From positions 1 to 21,837 of the forward strand of contig CAZIKQ010000031.1 in NCBI GenBank assembly GCA_964540025.1: DNA of 21,837 nt, written 5' to 3'. Position 1 is the first letter of the stretch; every line of letters begins with the position of its first letter. The position numbers and the translations under genes were made by a program. The notes under the pieces are model-generated. The model did not search any database. It saw only the letters and a program-made list of their open reading frames with translations, and had not been told where the DNA came from. The DNA is from RGIG250 sp964540025 (GTDB lineage Bacteria > Bacillota > Negativicutes > Selenomonadales > Selenomonadaceae). Positions 14,965 through 21,837 of the stretch are shown in pieces.

Positions 14965-16323
14965 TCACCTTCTTATCTTTGCCAAAAGCTCCTGGGTCTT
15001 TTCCGCCAAAAGCTTCTCATCGCCCTTCGTCTCCACATTGAGCCTGATCACCGGCTCCGTGTTGGACATCCGGAGGTTGAAGCGCCAGCTGTCAAAGGTG
15101 ACGGATATGCCGTCGATCTTCACTACCTCCGCCCCGGGCATCGCTCCGTACTCCGCTTCCAACGCGGCCAGAATCGGCTTTGCGTCAGCCACGGTGCTGT
15201 TTATCTCCCCGGAGCAGGGGAACATTTTCATCCGCTCCTCAATCTGGGCAGAGAACGGCGCGTCCGCCTCGGACAAAAGCGACAGCACGATGAGGAAAGG
15301 AAGCATACCGCTGTCGCAGTAGCTGAAGTCCCGGAAGTAATGATGAGCGCTCATCTCACCGCCGTAAACTGCATCCTCCTGCCGCATCCTCTCCTTGATA
15401 AAGGCGTGGCCGCTCTTGGAAAGGATGGGCCTGCCGCCGGCCTTGTTCACGATATCGAGGGTATTCCAAATGACCCGGGGATCATAGATGACGCCGCCCC
15501 CGGGGAATTTCTTCAGGAAATTCTGCGCCAGGTAGCCCACCATGTAATATCCCTCGAGGAAGGTTCCCTTCTCGTCAAAGAAGAAGCAGCGGTCGAAATC
15601 ACCGTCCCAGGCCACGCCCAGATCCGCCTTGTTGTCAATGACCGCCCTGCTGGTCACGTCCCGGTTCTCCACGAGAATCGGATTCGGCACCCCGTTGGGG
15701 AAGGTGCCGTCCGGCTCGTTAAACAGCTTGATGAGCTTCACCGGCAGCTTTTTCTCCACCAGATCCAGGAAGGGCCCCACCGCCCCGTTGCCCGCATTGG
15801 CCACTACCGTGAGGGGCTTCAGCTTCGCAGTGTCTATATAGCTGAGAACATGATCGATGTATGCCTCGGCAATATCCACCTGTTTGATTTCTCCGGGAGC
15901 CGCCGCCGGCGCCGGCAGCTCCTCATTGATGGCCGCCGCCAGATCCTTCAGCCCCGTGTCGGCGGAAATCGGCCGGGCTCCCTCCCGAACCAGCTTCATG
16001 CCGTTGTAATCCTTCGGGTTGTGGCTGGCGGTAATCATCACGCCGCCGCCGGCCTTCAGATGGGCCGTGGCAAAATAAACCATCTCCGTGCCGCACTGGC
16101 CGATGTCGTTGACCTCCACGCCGCTCTCGGCCAGGCCCCTGGCCAGAGCCGCCTTGATGGCCGGACCGGAAAGCCGGATGTCGTTGCCCACGACGACCTT
16201 CTCCGCCCCGAACAGCTTTCCGAAGCAGCGGCCCACCCGGTACGCCAATTCCTCGTTGATTTCCTCCGGATAAATGCCCCGCAGGTCATAGGCCCCGAAA
16301 GCCCTGGTAGAAATAATTTCCAT
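14965..16323 (-). CDS. Phosphomannomutase/phosphoglucomutase
   Basis: This alpha-D-phosphohexomutase moves phosphate between the C6 and C1 positions of hexoses. All four signature loops are present in the 452-residue chain: the phosphoserine loop TASHNP (Ser100), the metal loop DGDFD (240-244), the sugar-specificity loop GEMSAHHYF (322-330) and the phosphate loop RMSNTEP (418-424). GEMSAH is typical of the dual mannose/glucose (ManB/AlgC) type. A GTG at 16332 is in frame but overlaps the ribosome site; GAGG lies 8 nt before the ATG at 16323, which is chosen. With galU downstream, the glucose-1-phosphate direction is likely. A near-consensus promoter lies upstream. Confidence 0.94.
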   Translation of the reverse strand: MEIISTRAFGAYDLRGIYPEEINEELAYRVGRCFGKLFGAEKVVVGNDIRLSGPAIKAALARGLAESGVEVNDIGQCGTEMVYFATAHLKAGGGVMITASHNPKDYNGMKLVREGARPISADTGLKDLAAAINEELPAPAAAPGEIKQVDIAEAYIDHVLSYIDTAKLKPLTVVANAGNGAVGPFLDLVEKKLPVKLIKLFNEPDGTFPNGVPNPILVENRDVTSRAVIDNKADLGVAWDGDFDRCFFFDEKGTFLEGYYMVGYLAQNFLKKFPGGGVIYDPRVIWNTLDIVNKAGGRPILSKSGHAFIKERMRQEDAVYGGEMSAHHYFRDFSYCDSGMLPFLIVLSLLSEADAPFSAQIEERMKMFPCSGEINSTVADAKPILAALEAEYGAMPGAEVVKIDGISVTFDSWRFNLRMSNTEPVIRLNVETKGDEKLLAEKTQELLAKIRR

Positions 16324-16371
16324 GTTACCCACCTCACACTCTGATACTGTCGGCCCAATACTAAAAATTCA

Positions 16372-16390
16372 GGAATTGTCCGGCAATTCC
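16372..16390 (-). other. Hairpin in the phosphohexomutase leader
   Basis: A perfect 7-bp stem GGAATTG/CAATTCC with a 5-nt loop lies in the predicted untranslated leader, about 50 nt before the start codon. In the transcript it is followed by TGAATTTTTAG, so weak attenuation is possible. This is an observation only. Confidence 0.4.
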
Positions 16391-16440
16391 CGAAAAAACC
16401 GCATTTTTACCAAATATCAAGTCCCAGAACAACAATTCTA

Positions 16441-16475
16441 TAGGTAAATATACCTAACTGTGCCAATTTTGTCAA
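16441..16475 (-). promoter_or_regulatory. Near-consensus promoter with inverted repeat, before phosphohexomutase
   Basis: On the minus strand a perfect TTGACA (16470-16475), a 17-nt spacer and TATATT (16447-16452) form a strong sigma-A type promoter. The TGA inside the -35 box is the stop codon of the MATE gene. The inverted repeat TAGGTA-AATA-TACCTA (16441-16456) covers the -10 element and is a candidate operator. The predicted leader is about 115 nt. Confidence 0.8.
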
Positions 16476-17818
16476 GGTAATTCCGACCGGCGAACGAAAG
16501 TCCTACTGGTGTAGTAATAGGCGATGGACAGAGGCAGCAGCGAGCCCAGCCAGGCCATGGGACTTGCCCAGCAGGCTCCGATGTACCCGTATATATCACA
16601 GAGCCAGAAGGCGGCCACGCTCCGCATGATCAGCTCCATCGCCCCGGCAATGGTTGGAACTACCGTCTGTCCCAGTCCCTGCAAGGTGTTCCGCAGGATG
16701 AACAGCAGGCTGAGGATAAAGTAGCAGCAACCGTTTACCGTCAGGAAGATCCGGCCGTACTCCACCACCTGGGCGGCGCTTTCCCCCTCCACGAATATCT
16801 CCATGAAGAAGCCGCCGCAGGTATAGAGGAGAATCCCCACCAGAATGCTGAAGCCGCCGGACATTTTCACGGCTTCCCTGACTCCCCGGCTGATCCGCTC
16901 CTGCTTTCCGGCCCCGTAATTCTGGGCGGCAAAAGCTGCCATGGCCAGGCCAAAGGAAATCATCGGCATGATGGCAATGCTCTCCACCTTCATGGCGGCG
17001 GCATAGCTGGCCACCGGTACGGGGCCCAGCCGGTTCAAGGCCACCTGCAGGACGATCGTTCCGATGGCGATTATGGTCATCTGAAAGCCCATGGGCAGAC
17101 CCAGCCGCAGGTGTTCAAACAAATCCCGGAGGGTTATCCGCCAGTCTTCCCCATGGGGAATGATAAAGGGAAGCTTTTTCCGGATGTGGATCAGGCAGGC
17201 CAAAACGCTGAAGACCTGACCGCAGGGGGTGGCCAGAGCCGCCCCGGCCACGCCCCACTTCAGCCACAAAATGAACAGGGGCTCAAAGGCGATATTCAGC
17301 CCCAGGGACAGGGCCAGCATCACCGTCGCCGTCCGGCTGTCCCCCAGCACCCGGATGACGTTTACCAGCAGGCCGAACAACACGCTGACCGGGGTGGCCG
17401 CCGCAATGACCATTATAAAGGTTTTGGCATCGGCGTAGATTTCCGGCGGCGTCTCCATGAGGGAAAGGACCGCCGGAATGGACAGCAGGGAACCCGCCGT
17501 GAGGACAACGGCAACTATCAGGCTGGACACAAGGCAGGTGGCGGCGCTGCGGCGGACTCCCCTTTCGTCCCCCGCCCCGAACCGCTGACCCATAATCAGA
17601 GCCAGCCCGTTGGTGGTGCCCAGGACAAACCCTACCAGCAGGAACATGAGGCAGCCGGTACAACCCACCGCCGCCAGAGCATGAACCCCCAGCCAGCGGC
17701 CCACGATCAGCGTATCGACGAAGGCGTAGAGCTGCTGAAAAATATTGCCGGCGATGAGGGGCAGGGTAAAATTCCAGATGAGACTGGCGGGCTCTCCTTC
17801 AGTAAGATTTTTTGTCAT
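16472..17818 (-). CDS. MATE-family efflux transporter
   Basis: This is a multidrug/organic-cation antiporter of the inner membrane (MATE, NorM/DinF-like superfamily), 448 residues with about 12 membrane helices in two related halves. The start region ASLIWNFTLPLIAGNIFQQL, then YAFVDTLIVGRWLG and FAAQNYGAGKQERISRGVREA, are typical of the family. Substrates cannot be predicted; members also export dyes, peptides or cell-wall precursors. The ribosome site is weak (AGAAAG). It follows the YdcF-like gene by 10 nt and is the last gene of the tmk operon, with the next promoter beginning at its stop codon. Confidence 0.93.
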   Translation of the reverse strand: MTKNLTEGEPASLIWNFTLPLIAGNIFQQLYAFVDTLIVGRWLGVHALAAVGCTGCLMFLLVGFVLGTTNGLALIMGQRFGAGDERGVRRSAATCLVSSLIVAVVLTAGSLLSIPAVLSLMETPPEIYADAKTFIMVIAAATPVSVLFGLLVNVIRVLGDSRTATVMLALSLGLNIAFEPLFILWLKWGVAGAALATPCGQVFSVLACLIHIRKKLPFIIPHGEDWRITLRDLFEHLRLGLPMGFQMTIIAIGTIVLQVALNRLGPVPVASYAAAMKVESIAIMPMISFGLAMAAFAAQNYGAGKQERISRGVREAVKMSGGFSILVGILLYTCGGFFMEIFVEGESAAQVVEYGRIFLTVNGCCYFILSLLFILRNTLQGLGQTVVPTIAGAMELIMRSVAAFWLCDIYGYIGACWASPMAWLGSLLPLSIAYYYTSRTFVRRSELP

Positions 17819-17828
17819 CGTTCTTTCT

Positions 17829-18596
17829 CTATTCGATATATTTCGTCACCATTGTCCGCAGTCTCTCCCGCAGGACGATAGTGGTATCATACAATGCCCC
17901 GGCGGAGGGGGCGAGGTAATTATAGTGGAAGGCCGTCCCCTTTCCCGACAGATAATCCGTAGGATAAGCCGTAACCTGGATACCGTTTTTGGCAAAATTC
18001 AGCACCGCCCGTTCCATATGGGTGGCGCTGGTAACGAGGATCGGATGAAGCAGACCCTTCGCCCGGAGGATTTCCGCCGAGAACCGGGCATTCTGCCCGG
18101 TGGTCTGGCTTTTGTTTTCCAAAATTATTTTATCGGGAGAAACCCCCAGGGACAGCAACACCCGGCGGGCAATTTCCGCTTCGTTGCCGGAGTCCTGACA
18201 AACCTGTCCCCCGGAAAGGAGGATCGGCAGACCCAGCCGCTTGTGGAGCCTTAGCGCCGTCAGCAGGCGGCTGGAGGGGATGCTGGTAAGAACTCCCATC
18301 CCGTCAAAATCCGGCACATCGCCGAAGGCTCCTCCCCCCAGCATGATTATCACATCTCCCGCCGGATTATCCGGCAGCGGGTACACTCCCTCCAGCTCCT
18401 TCACCAGCAGTGAGGAAATCAGCGGCGTGGAGAGGAGATACATAATCAGGGCCAGGGAGGAAGCAAAGGCGGCCAGCCGCCGCTTTGCCGCTCTCCACAG
18501 GCGGCGGACAAGGTAGAGGAGGGCCAGCAGGAATATCCCCGGCGGCAGCAGCCAGGCGGCGGCAAACTTGCAGAGAAAAATTACGTCGTCTAGCAT
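17829..18596 (-). CDS. YdcF/ElyC-like membrane protein (DUF218)
   Basis: The 255-residue protein has two N-terminal membrane helices (about 10-32 and 42-62) and an extracytoplasmic DUF218 domain. The domain shows VIIMLGGGA, ILLSGGQ, an acidic NEAEIARR helix, ENKSQTTGQNARF and LVTSATHMERA. In E. coli the relatives ElyC and SanA act in envelope integrity or peptidoglycan precursor recycling; the exact substrate is unknown. The start overlaps the stop of the PHP phosphatase by 7 bp, and the MATE gene follows by 10 nt, so it is translated within the operon. Confidence 0.88.
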   Translation of the reverse strand: MLDDVIFLCKFAAAWLLPPGIFLLALLYLVRRLWRAAKRRLAAFASSLALIMYLLSTPLISSLLVKELEGVYPLPDNPAGDVIIMLGGGAFGDVPDFDGMGVLTSIPSSRLLTALRLHKRLGLPILLSGGQVCQDSGNEAEIARRVLLSLGVSPDKIILENKSQTTGQNARFSAEILRAKGLLHPILVTSATHMERAVLNFAKNGIQVTAYPTDYLSGKGTAFHYNYLAPSAGALYDTTIVLRERLRTMVTKYIE

Positions 18597-19378
18597 AATA
18601 TCACGGCCTTGCGGTTGCGGAAGGTTACCGGCGTCAGCTCCAGGCTGCGGGCAAAATCAAGGGCCAGCCTGATATTCATTCCCACCCGGTCAGGGGTGTG
18701 GGCGTCGGAGCCCACGGTGACCATTCTGCCCCCCAGCTGACGGTAGCGGCGGTAAACGGGAGCCAGCTCATGCAAAACAGACCGGTCCCCGAAGCGGCGG
18801 GTATTTATTTCCATGGCCGTGCCGGTCTCCACCAGCGCCCGGAGAACCTCGTCGATATACTCATGGTACCGGGGGTATTCCAGCCCCGGCTCCTCATAGG
18901 GAGCCACCCGGCAGATATAATCCACATGGCCCAGGGTGTCGATGAAGGGATTATCCCGCACCATCGACCCCATCACCTGAAAATAGCGGGTAAATACGGC
19001 GTCCTTGTCCCGTCCCGGATAGTATTCCTTTTTGTAAATATCCTCCCCGTCCACAAGGTGGATGGAGCCGATAACCTGATCAAAGGGAACTTTGGCAATA
19101 AAATCCCGTAACACCGCTGCGTGTCCGGGGATCAAACCGCACTCAACCCCCAGGGACAGCCCGCTGTTCAAATCATCGTTCCCGCCTCTTAAAGCTTCGT
19201 ATTCCCGCCAGTAATCCTGGGGAGAAAATTCAAAAATCATGCCCTCGGGATAATCCGGGTCGTAGTGCTCCGTCAAGACGAGACCGTAGCCCTGTGCCTT
19301 CGCCGCCGCCAGTGCCTCGTCAATTTTCATCTCCGAATCAGCGGAAAATTCCGTATGAATGTGACTGTCGTAAATCAT
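18590..19378 (-). CDS. PHP-domain phosphatase, probably histidinol-phosphatase type
   Basis: This is a metal-dependent phosphoesterase of the PHP family, 262 residues long. The metal ligands are visible: HIH (6-8), TEHYD, VECG, GSIHLV, LGHVDY and the final GSDAHTPDRVG. The architecture fits the HisK/HisJ-like histidinol-phosphatases (histidine biosynthesis), but no his genes are present, so another phosphoester substrate is possible. The frame is open back to 19468, but that extension lies inside the preceding gene. The ATG at 19378 overlaps the preceding TGA (ATGA) and gives the normal N-terminus MIYDSHIHTEFS. Confidence 0.85.
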   Translation of the reverse strand: MIYDSHIHTEFSADSEMKIDEALAAAKAQGYGLVLTEHYDPDYPEGMIFEFSPQDYWREYEALRGGNDDLNSGLSLGVECGLIPGHAAVLRDFIAKVPFDQVIGSIHLVDGEDIYKKEYYPGRDKDAVFTRYFQVMGSMVRDNPFIDTLGHVDYICRVAPYEEPGLEYPRYHEYIDEVLRALVETGTAMEINTRRFGDRSVLHELAPVYRRYRQLGGRMVTVGSDAHTPDRVGMNIRLALDFARSLELTPVTFRNRKAVILC

Positions 19379-19635
19379 TGCCGGTTTGCCTCGTAAGCCT
19401 CTTCCAGCGCGTAGGTCAACTGGTCGGCGCAGGAGGTTCCCCGGCTGCCGCAGCGGTTCCCCCGCCACAATTCAATCACCTTATCCTTGTCCATGCCCGC
19501 AACGATTTTGGAAATCGCCGCCAGATTTCCCTGACAGCCTCCCAAAAAGCTTACGCGCTTGATGGTGCTCCCGTCCAGTTCAACGGTGATCTCCCTGCTG
19601 CAGGTGCCGGTAGTTTTATAGATATACGCGCTCAT
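19375..19635 (-). CDS. TSCPD-domain small protein (TIGR03905-like)
   Basis: This 86-residue protein resembles the small TSCPD proteins common in Firmicutes; the domain also occurs at the end of B12-dependent ribonucleotide reductases. Four cysteines (Cys12, Cys34, Cys62, Cys69) sit in GTCSRE, GGCQGN and GNRCGSRGTSCADQL and could bind a metal. The biological function is unknown. It overlaps both neighbours by 4 bp (ATGA with ksgA before and the PHP gene after), so its synthesis is tied to theirs. Confidence 0.88.
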   Translation of the reverse strand: MSAYIYKTTGTCSREITVELDGSTIKRVSFLGGCQGNLAAISKIVAGMDKDKVIELWRGNRCGSRGTSCADQLTYALEEAYEANRQ

Positions 19636-20504
19636 GACTGTTCTCCCTTCACAAAACCATCCGCCAGCCGGGCAAATTCCTCCAGGGACAGAGTCTCGCC
19701 CCGCCGTCCCGGGTCGATACCGGCGCGGGCCACCGCCCGGTCGATATCCTCCGGCAAAAATCCCGCCCCCTTCAGGGCGTTTACCAGCGTCTTGCGCCGC
19801 TGGCCAAAGGAAGCTCTCGCCACCCGGAAAAACATTTTTTCATCCCGGCATTCCACCGGGGCCGTCTCCCTGCGGCGGCAGCGGATGACTACCGAATCCA
19901 CCTCCGGCGCCGGATAAAAGGATTTCGGCGGAACGGTGAGGATGATATCCGGCTCCGTGTAGTACTGCACCGCCACGGAAAGGGCTCCGTAATCCTTGCC
20001 CCCCGGCGGCGCGGTCATCCGCTCCGCCACCTCCTTCTGCACCATCGTCACGATCAGGGAGATATTCAGCTTCTTCTCCAACAGCGCCAGCAGGATCGGC
20101 GTCGTGATGTAATAAGGGAGGTTCGCCACCACCTTGAAGGGCTCCCCGCCCATCAGCTCCTCGATGTCTACCTTGAGAATATCCCCGGCCACGATGGTAA
20201 CGTTATCGTAGCCCTTCAGCGTCTCCGCCAGCACCGCCGGCAGCTTTTTGTCCAGCTCCACCGCCGTTACCCGGGCTCCCGCCTCCGCCAGGGCCTGGGT
20301 GAGGGTCCCGATGCCGGGGCCGATCTCCAGCACCCGATCCTCCGGCTGGAGCTCCGCCGCCGAAAGGATCCCCCCCACCACGGCCGGGGCAATGAGGAAA
20401 TTCTGTCCCAGCCGGTGGCTGGCCTTCAGGCTAAAGTGCTTCAAAATCCGGTGGGTAACCTCCGGAAGCGCTATCCGGGGCATTATTGTCCGTTGCTCTG
20501 TCAT
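19632..20504 (-). CDS. rsmA: 16S rRNA (adenine1518/1519-N6) dimethyltransferase
   Basis: This enzyme (KsgA/RsmA) dimethylates two adjacent adenines near the 3' end of 16S rRNA, using S-adenosylmethionine, late in 30S assembly. The 290-residue chain has LGQNFL (32-37), the SAM loop EIGPGIGTLT (60-69), VELD (82-85), GDIL (107-110) and the catalytic NLPYYITTP (128-136), followed by the C-terminal small domain with SFGQRRKTL. AAGGAG lies 4 nt before the ATG. Its position after rnmV matches the common Firmicute order rnmV-ksgA. Confidence 0.97.
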   Translation of the reverse strand: MTEQRTIMPRIALPEVTHRILKHFSLKASHRLGQNFLIAPAVVGGILSAAELQPEDRVLEIGPGIGTLTQALAEAGARVTAVELDKKLPAVLAETLKGYDNVTIVAGDILKVDIEELMGGEPFKVVANLPYYITTPILLALLEKKLNISLIVTMVQKEVAERMTAPPGGKDYGALSVAVQYYTEPDIILTVPPKSFYPAPEVDSVVIRCRRRETAPVECRDEKMFFRVARASFGQRRKTLVNALKGAGFLPEDIDRAVARAGIDPGRRGETLSLEEFARLADGFVKGEQS

Positions 20505-20535
20505 ATTGCTCCTTACGCATTATTGAAAATCGGCT

Positions 20536-21072
20536 TTACAGCTCTGCCACCGCCTGCTGAAATTCCTCTCTGGTTATCCCGTAATGGTTGAGCCGCTTCA
20601 AAAAGACCTTTGCGTTGCCGTAGCCAAGGCCGAGGATCTCCCCCAGCTTTGCCCGCCGGCCGCTGGCCTCCGCCGCCCCGGAAAGACCGTTCATCAGCAA
20701 ATCGGCGGCGGTAAAAATTTCCTCCTCAATTTCCAGAGGAGTGTGGACCTTGGCCAGGGCCTTTCTTATGGCCTCAGGGCTGGCGTCCTCGATCCCCACG
20801 TCCCCATCCTTCGGGTTTGTAGCCTCCTCCCGAGGGACGTAAGCGTGCTTTGCCAGGGGAAATCTTTTCTCCAGATGGCGGCGGATCCGCTCCCCGGCTC
20901 CGTCCGGGTCGGTGAGGATTATTATTCCCCGCTTCTCATACGCCGCCTTTATATCCTTCATGGCCCGCTTGGACAGGCCGAAGCCGCCGGTGATGAGGCA
21001 GTCTGCCTCCAATGCCCGGCTTATTGCCGCCACATCGGATTTACCTTCCACCACGATCACTTCTTTTATCAC
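20536..21072 (-). CDS. rnmV: Ribonuclease M5, 5S rRNA maturation
   Basis: This Toprim-domain nuclease trims precursor 5S rRNA. The 178-residue protein shows the Toprim catalytic Glu9 in VVEGKSD and the DPD metal pair (55-57) in LTDPDGAGERIR. A C-terminal region (LLMNGLSGAAEASGRRAKLGEILGLGYGNAKVFLKRLN) is characteristic of RNase M5. The start is GTG, overlapping the tmk stop by 4 bp (GTGA), with AAGGAG 8 nt upstream. It directly precedes ksgA, so both genes act in rRNA maturation. Confidence 0.94.
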   Translation of the reverse strand: MIKEVIVVEGKSDVAAISRALEADCLITGGFGLSKRAMKDIKAAYEKRGIIILTDPDGAGERIRRHLEKRFPLAKHAYVPREEATNPKDGDVGIEDASPEAIRKALAKVHTPLEIEEEIFTAADLLMNGLSGAAEASGRRAKLGEILGLGYGNAKVFLKRLNHYGITREEFQQAVAEL

Positions 21073-21737
21073 GCCAAAATCTCCTTCACCAATCGGTAGA
21101 TCTCCTCGGAAATCTCCTCGATGCTCCGGGGCTTCTCTCCATCGTCGCAGCAGACCGTCTTCCAGCCCTCCCGCTTTGCCAGAGCGGCATAAGCCTGATG
21201 GCAGCGGGCCAGATATCCTTCATCCTGCTCGTGAATATCCTTCTCCTGTCCTGCCGCCCTTTGGGCAATCAGAGATGCCGCTACCTCCGGCTTCATGTCG
21301 AGAAAGACGACCCCGTCCGGCGCTGGAAGCCCCAGCTTTTTATACTCAAAGTCCGTCAGCCAGTCAAAATAAGCCTGCCGCTCCGCCTCATCCGTCAGCT
21401 TCACTGCCTGATGAACGAGGTTGCTGGTGGTATAGCGGTCAGCCAGAATTACCGTCCCCGCCTCGTAGTCCCGGCCCCACTTCAGCCGGTAGGAAGCGAA
21501 GCGGTCAACCGCAAAGAAAGTCGAAGCGGCATAAGCATTAACCGCGTCGGCGGTCTTGCCAAAATCGCCCCCCAGGTACATTTTTACCGGCATTGCCGCC
21601 GGGCTGTCATAGTCGGGGAACTCGATTTTCTTCACCCGGCAGCCCTCTGCCTGTAACCGGGCAAACAGGGCCGCCGTCTGGGTGGCTTTGCCGCAGCCGT
21701 CCCCGGCCTCGATGACGATAAGCTTTCCTTTTGCCAT
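21069..21737 (-). CDS. tmk: Thymidylate kinase
   Basis: This enzyme phosphorylates dTMP to dTDP with ATP. The 222-residue protein has a P-loop at 10-19 reading EAGDGCGKAT, which differs from the usual EGxDGxGKxT in its second and third residues. It also has the substrate motif FPDYDS, VNAYAASTFFAVDRFASYR, the DRYTTSN motif and a LID-like region (SLIAQRAAGQEKDIHEQDE). The GKAT-type P-loop with YAASTFFAVDR belongs to a Clostridia/Negativicutes-like subgroup. AAAGGA lies 6 nt before the ATG. It is the first visible gene of its operon. Confidence 0.94.
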   Translation of the reverse strand: MAKGKLIVIEAGDGCGKATQTAALFARLQAEGCRVKKIEFPDYDSPAAMPVKMYLGGDFGKTADAVNAYAASTFFAVDRFASYRLKWGRDYEAGTVILADRYTTSNLVHQAVKLTDEAERQAYFDWLTDFEYKKLGLPAPDGVVFLDMKPEVAASLIAQRAAGQEKDIHEQDEGYLARCHQAYAALAKREGWKTVCCDDGEKPRSIEEISEEIYRLVKEILA

Positions 21738-21837
21738 AGCTGTTCCTTTTCCTGCTTCTTATAATCCATCTCATAGGCTCCCCTGTAGGGGGCCTTTAGA
21801 CGGATCAGCATTTCGCCCTCTCAGTCAGCCCTAACGG
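21738..21837. repeat. Intergenic dyad at right edge, dispersed-repeat candidate
   Basis: Upstream of tmk lies a GC-rich hairpin, AGGCTCCCC (21775-21783) facing GGGGGCCT (21788-21795). It shares AGGCTCCCCTG (21775-21785) with the reverse complement of 50-60. The remaining bases, ending CTCAGTCAGCCCTAACGG, look like the beginning of a second arm cut off by the window edge. I see no convincing promoter for tmk here. Confidence 0.5.

Noticed and set aside
16333..16440. Possible riboswitch in the 5' leader of the phosphohexomutase gene
   Set aside because: Only one short hairpin is visible, and no known riboswitch core could be recognised.
21560..21811. Short minus-strand frame starting MLIRLKAPYRGAYEMDYKK upstream of tmk
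   Set aside because: It starts inside the hairpin repeat, runs out of frame into tmk and ends after about 59 codons. The protein-like look comes from the repeat.

Overview
The window (about 21.8 kb, GC-rich, every convincing gene on the minus strand) looks like chromosomal core DNA from a diderm Firmicute of the Negativicutes. The main reason is the gene run mlaE-mlaF-mlaD-tolC-tamB: outer-membrane lipid transport, a TolC channel and a TamB-like protein, sitting beside Firmicute-type housekeeping genes (rnmV-ksgA, a TSCPD small protein, a DegU-like regulator). I cannot name the genus.

Reading in the direction of transcription, from right to left, there are four blocks. Block 1 (21737 to 16472) is tmk-rnmV-ksgA-TSCPD-PHP phosphatase-YdcF-MATE. 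These genes are joined by 4-7 bp overlaps or short gaps and probably form one transcript, combining dTTP synthesis, 5S rRNA maturation, 16S rRNA dimethylation, a PHP phosphoesterase and two envelope proteins. Block 2 (16323 to 11795) is phosphomanno/glucomutase-galU-pgi-response regulator. It starts at a near-consensus promoter whose -35 box contains the stop codon of the MATE gene, and it ends at a strong intrinsic terminator. It supplies hexose phosphates and UDP-glucose, probably for envelope polysaccharide, and carries a LuxR-type regulator immediately behind pgi. Block 3 (11647 to 11062) is a compact Phd/YefM-RelE/ParE toxin-antitoxin pair. It has its own promoter with a palindrome in the spacer and its own terminator, and its base composition is visibly more AT-rich.

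Block 4 (10781 to 81) is the most interesting. A six-helix membrane protein of unknown function is followed within 22 nt by mlaE, mlaF, a long mlaD that carries its own C-terminal outer-membrane-like strand region, tolC, a ~1400-residue TamB, a sigma-70-family factor and, after a 97-nt gap, a single-pass membrane protein with a Pro/Glu-rich outer region. Gene spacing suggests one envelope-lipid transport operon that also encodes its own sigma factor and perhaps an anti-sigma-like partner. The Mla-TolC-TamB core has been described in Veillonella. The flanking membrane protein and the sigma/membrane-protein pair are the parts I regard as possibly undescribed.

Several intergenic regions carry GC-rich dyads sharing the core GCTCCCCTG (left edge, galU-pgi gap, right edge), probably copies of a dispersed repeat. 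I see no tRNA, rRNA, CRISPR array, transposase or prophage gene. No stretch longer than about 300 bases lacks a gene; the longest gap is 10782-11061.
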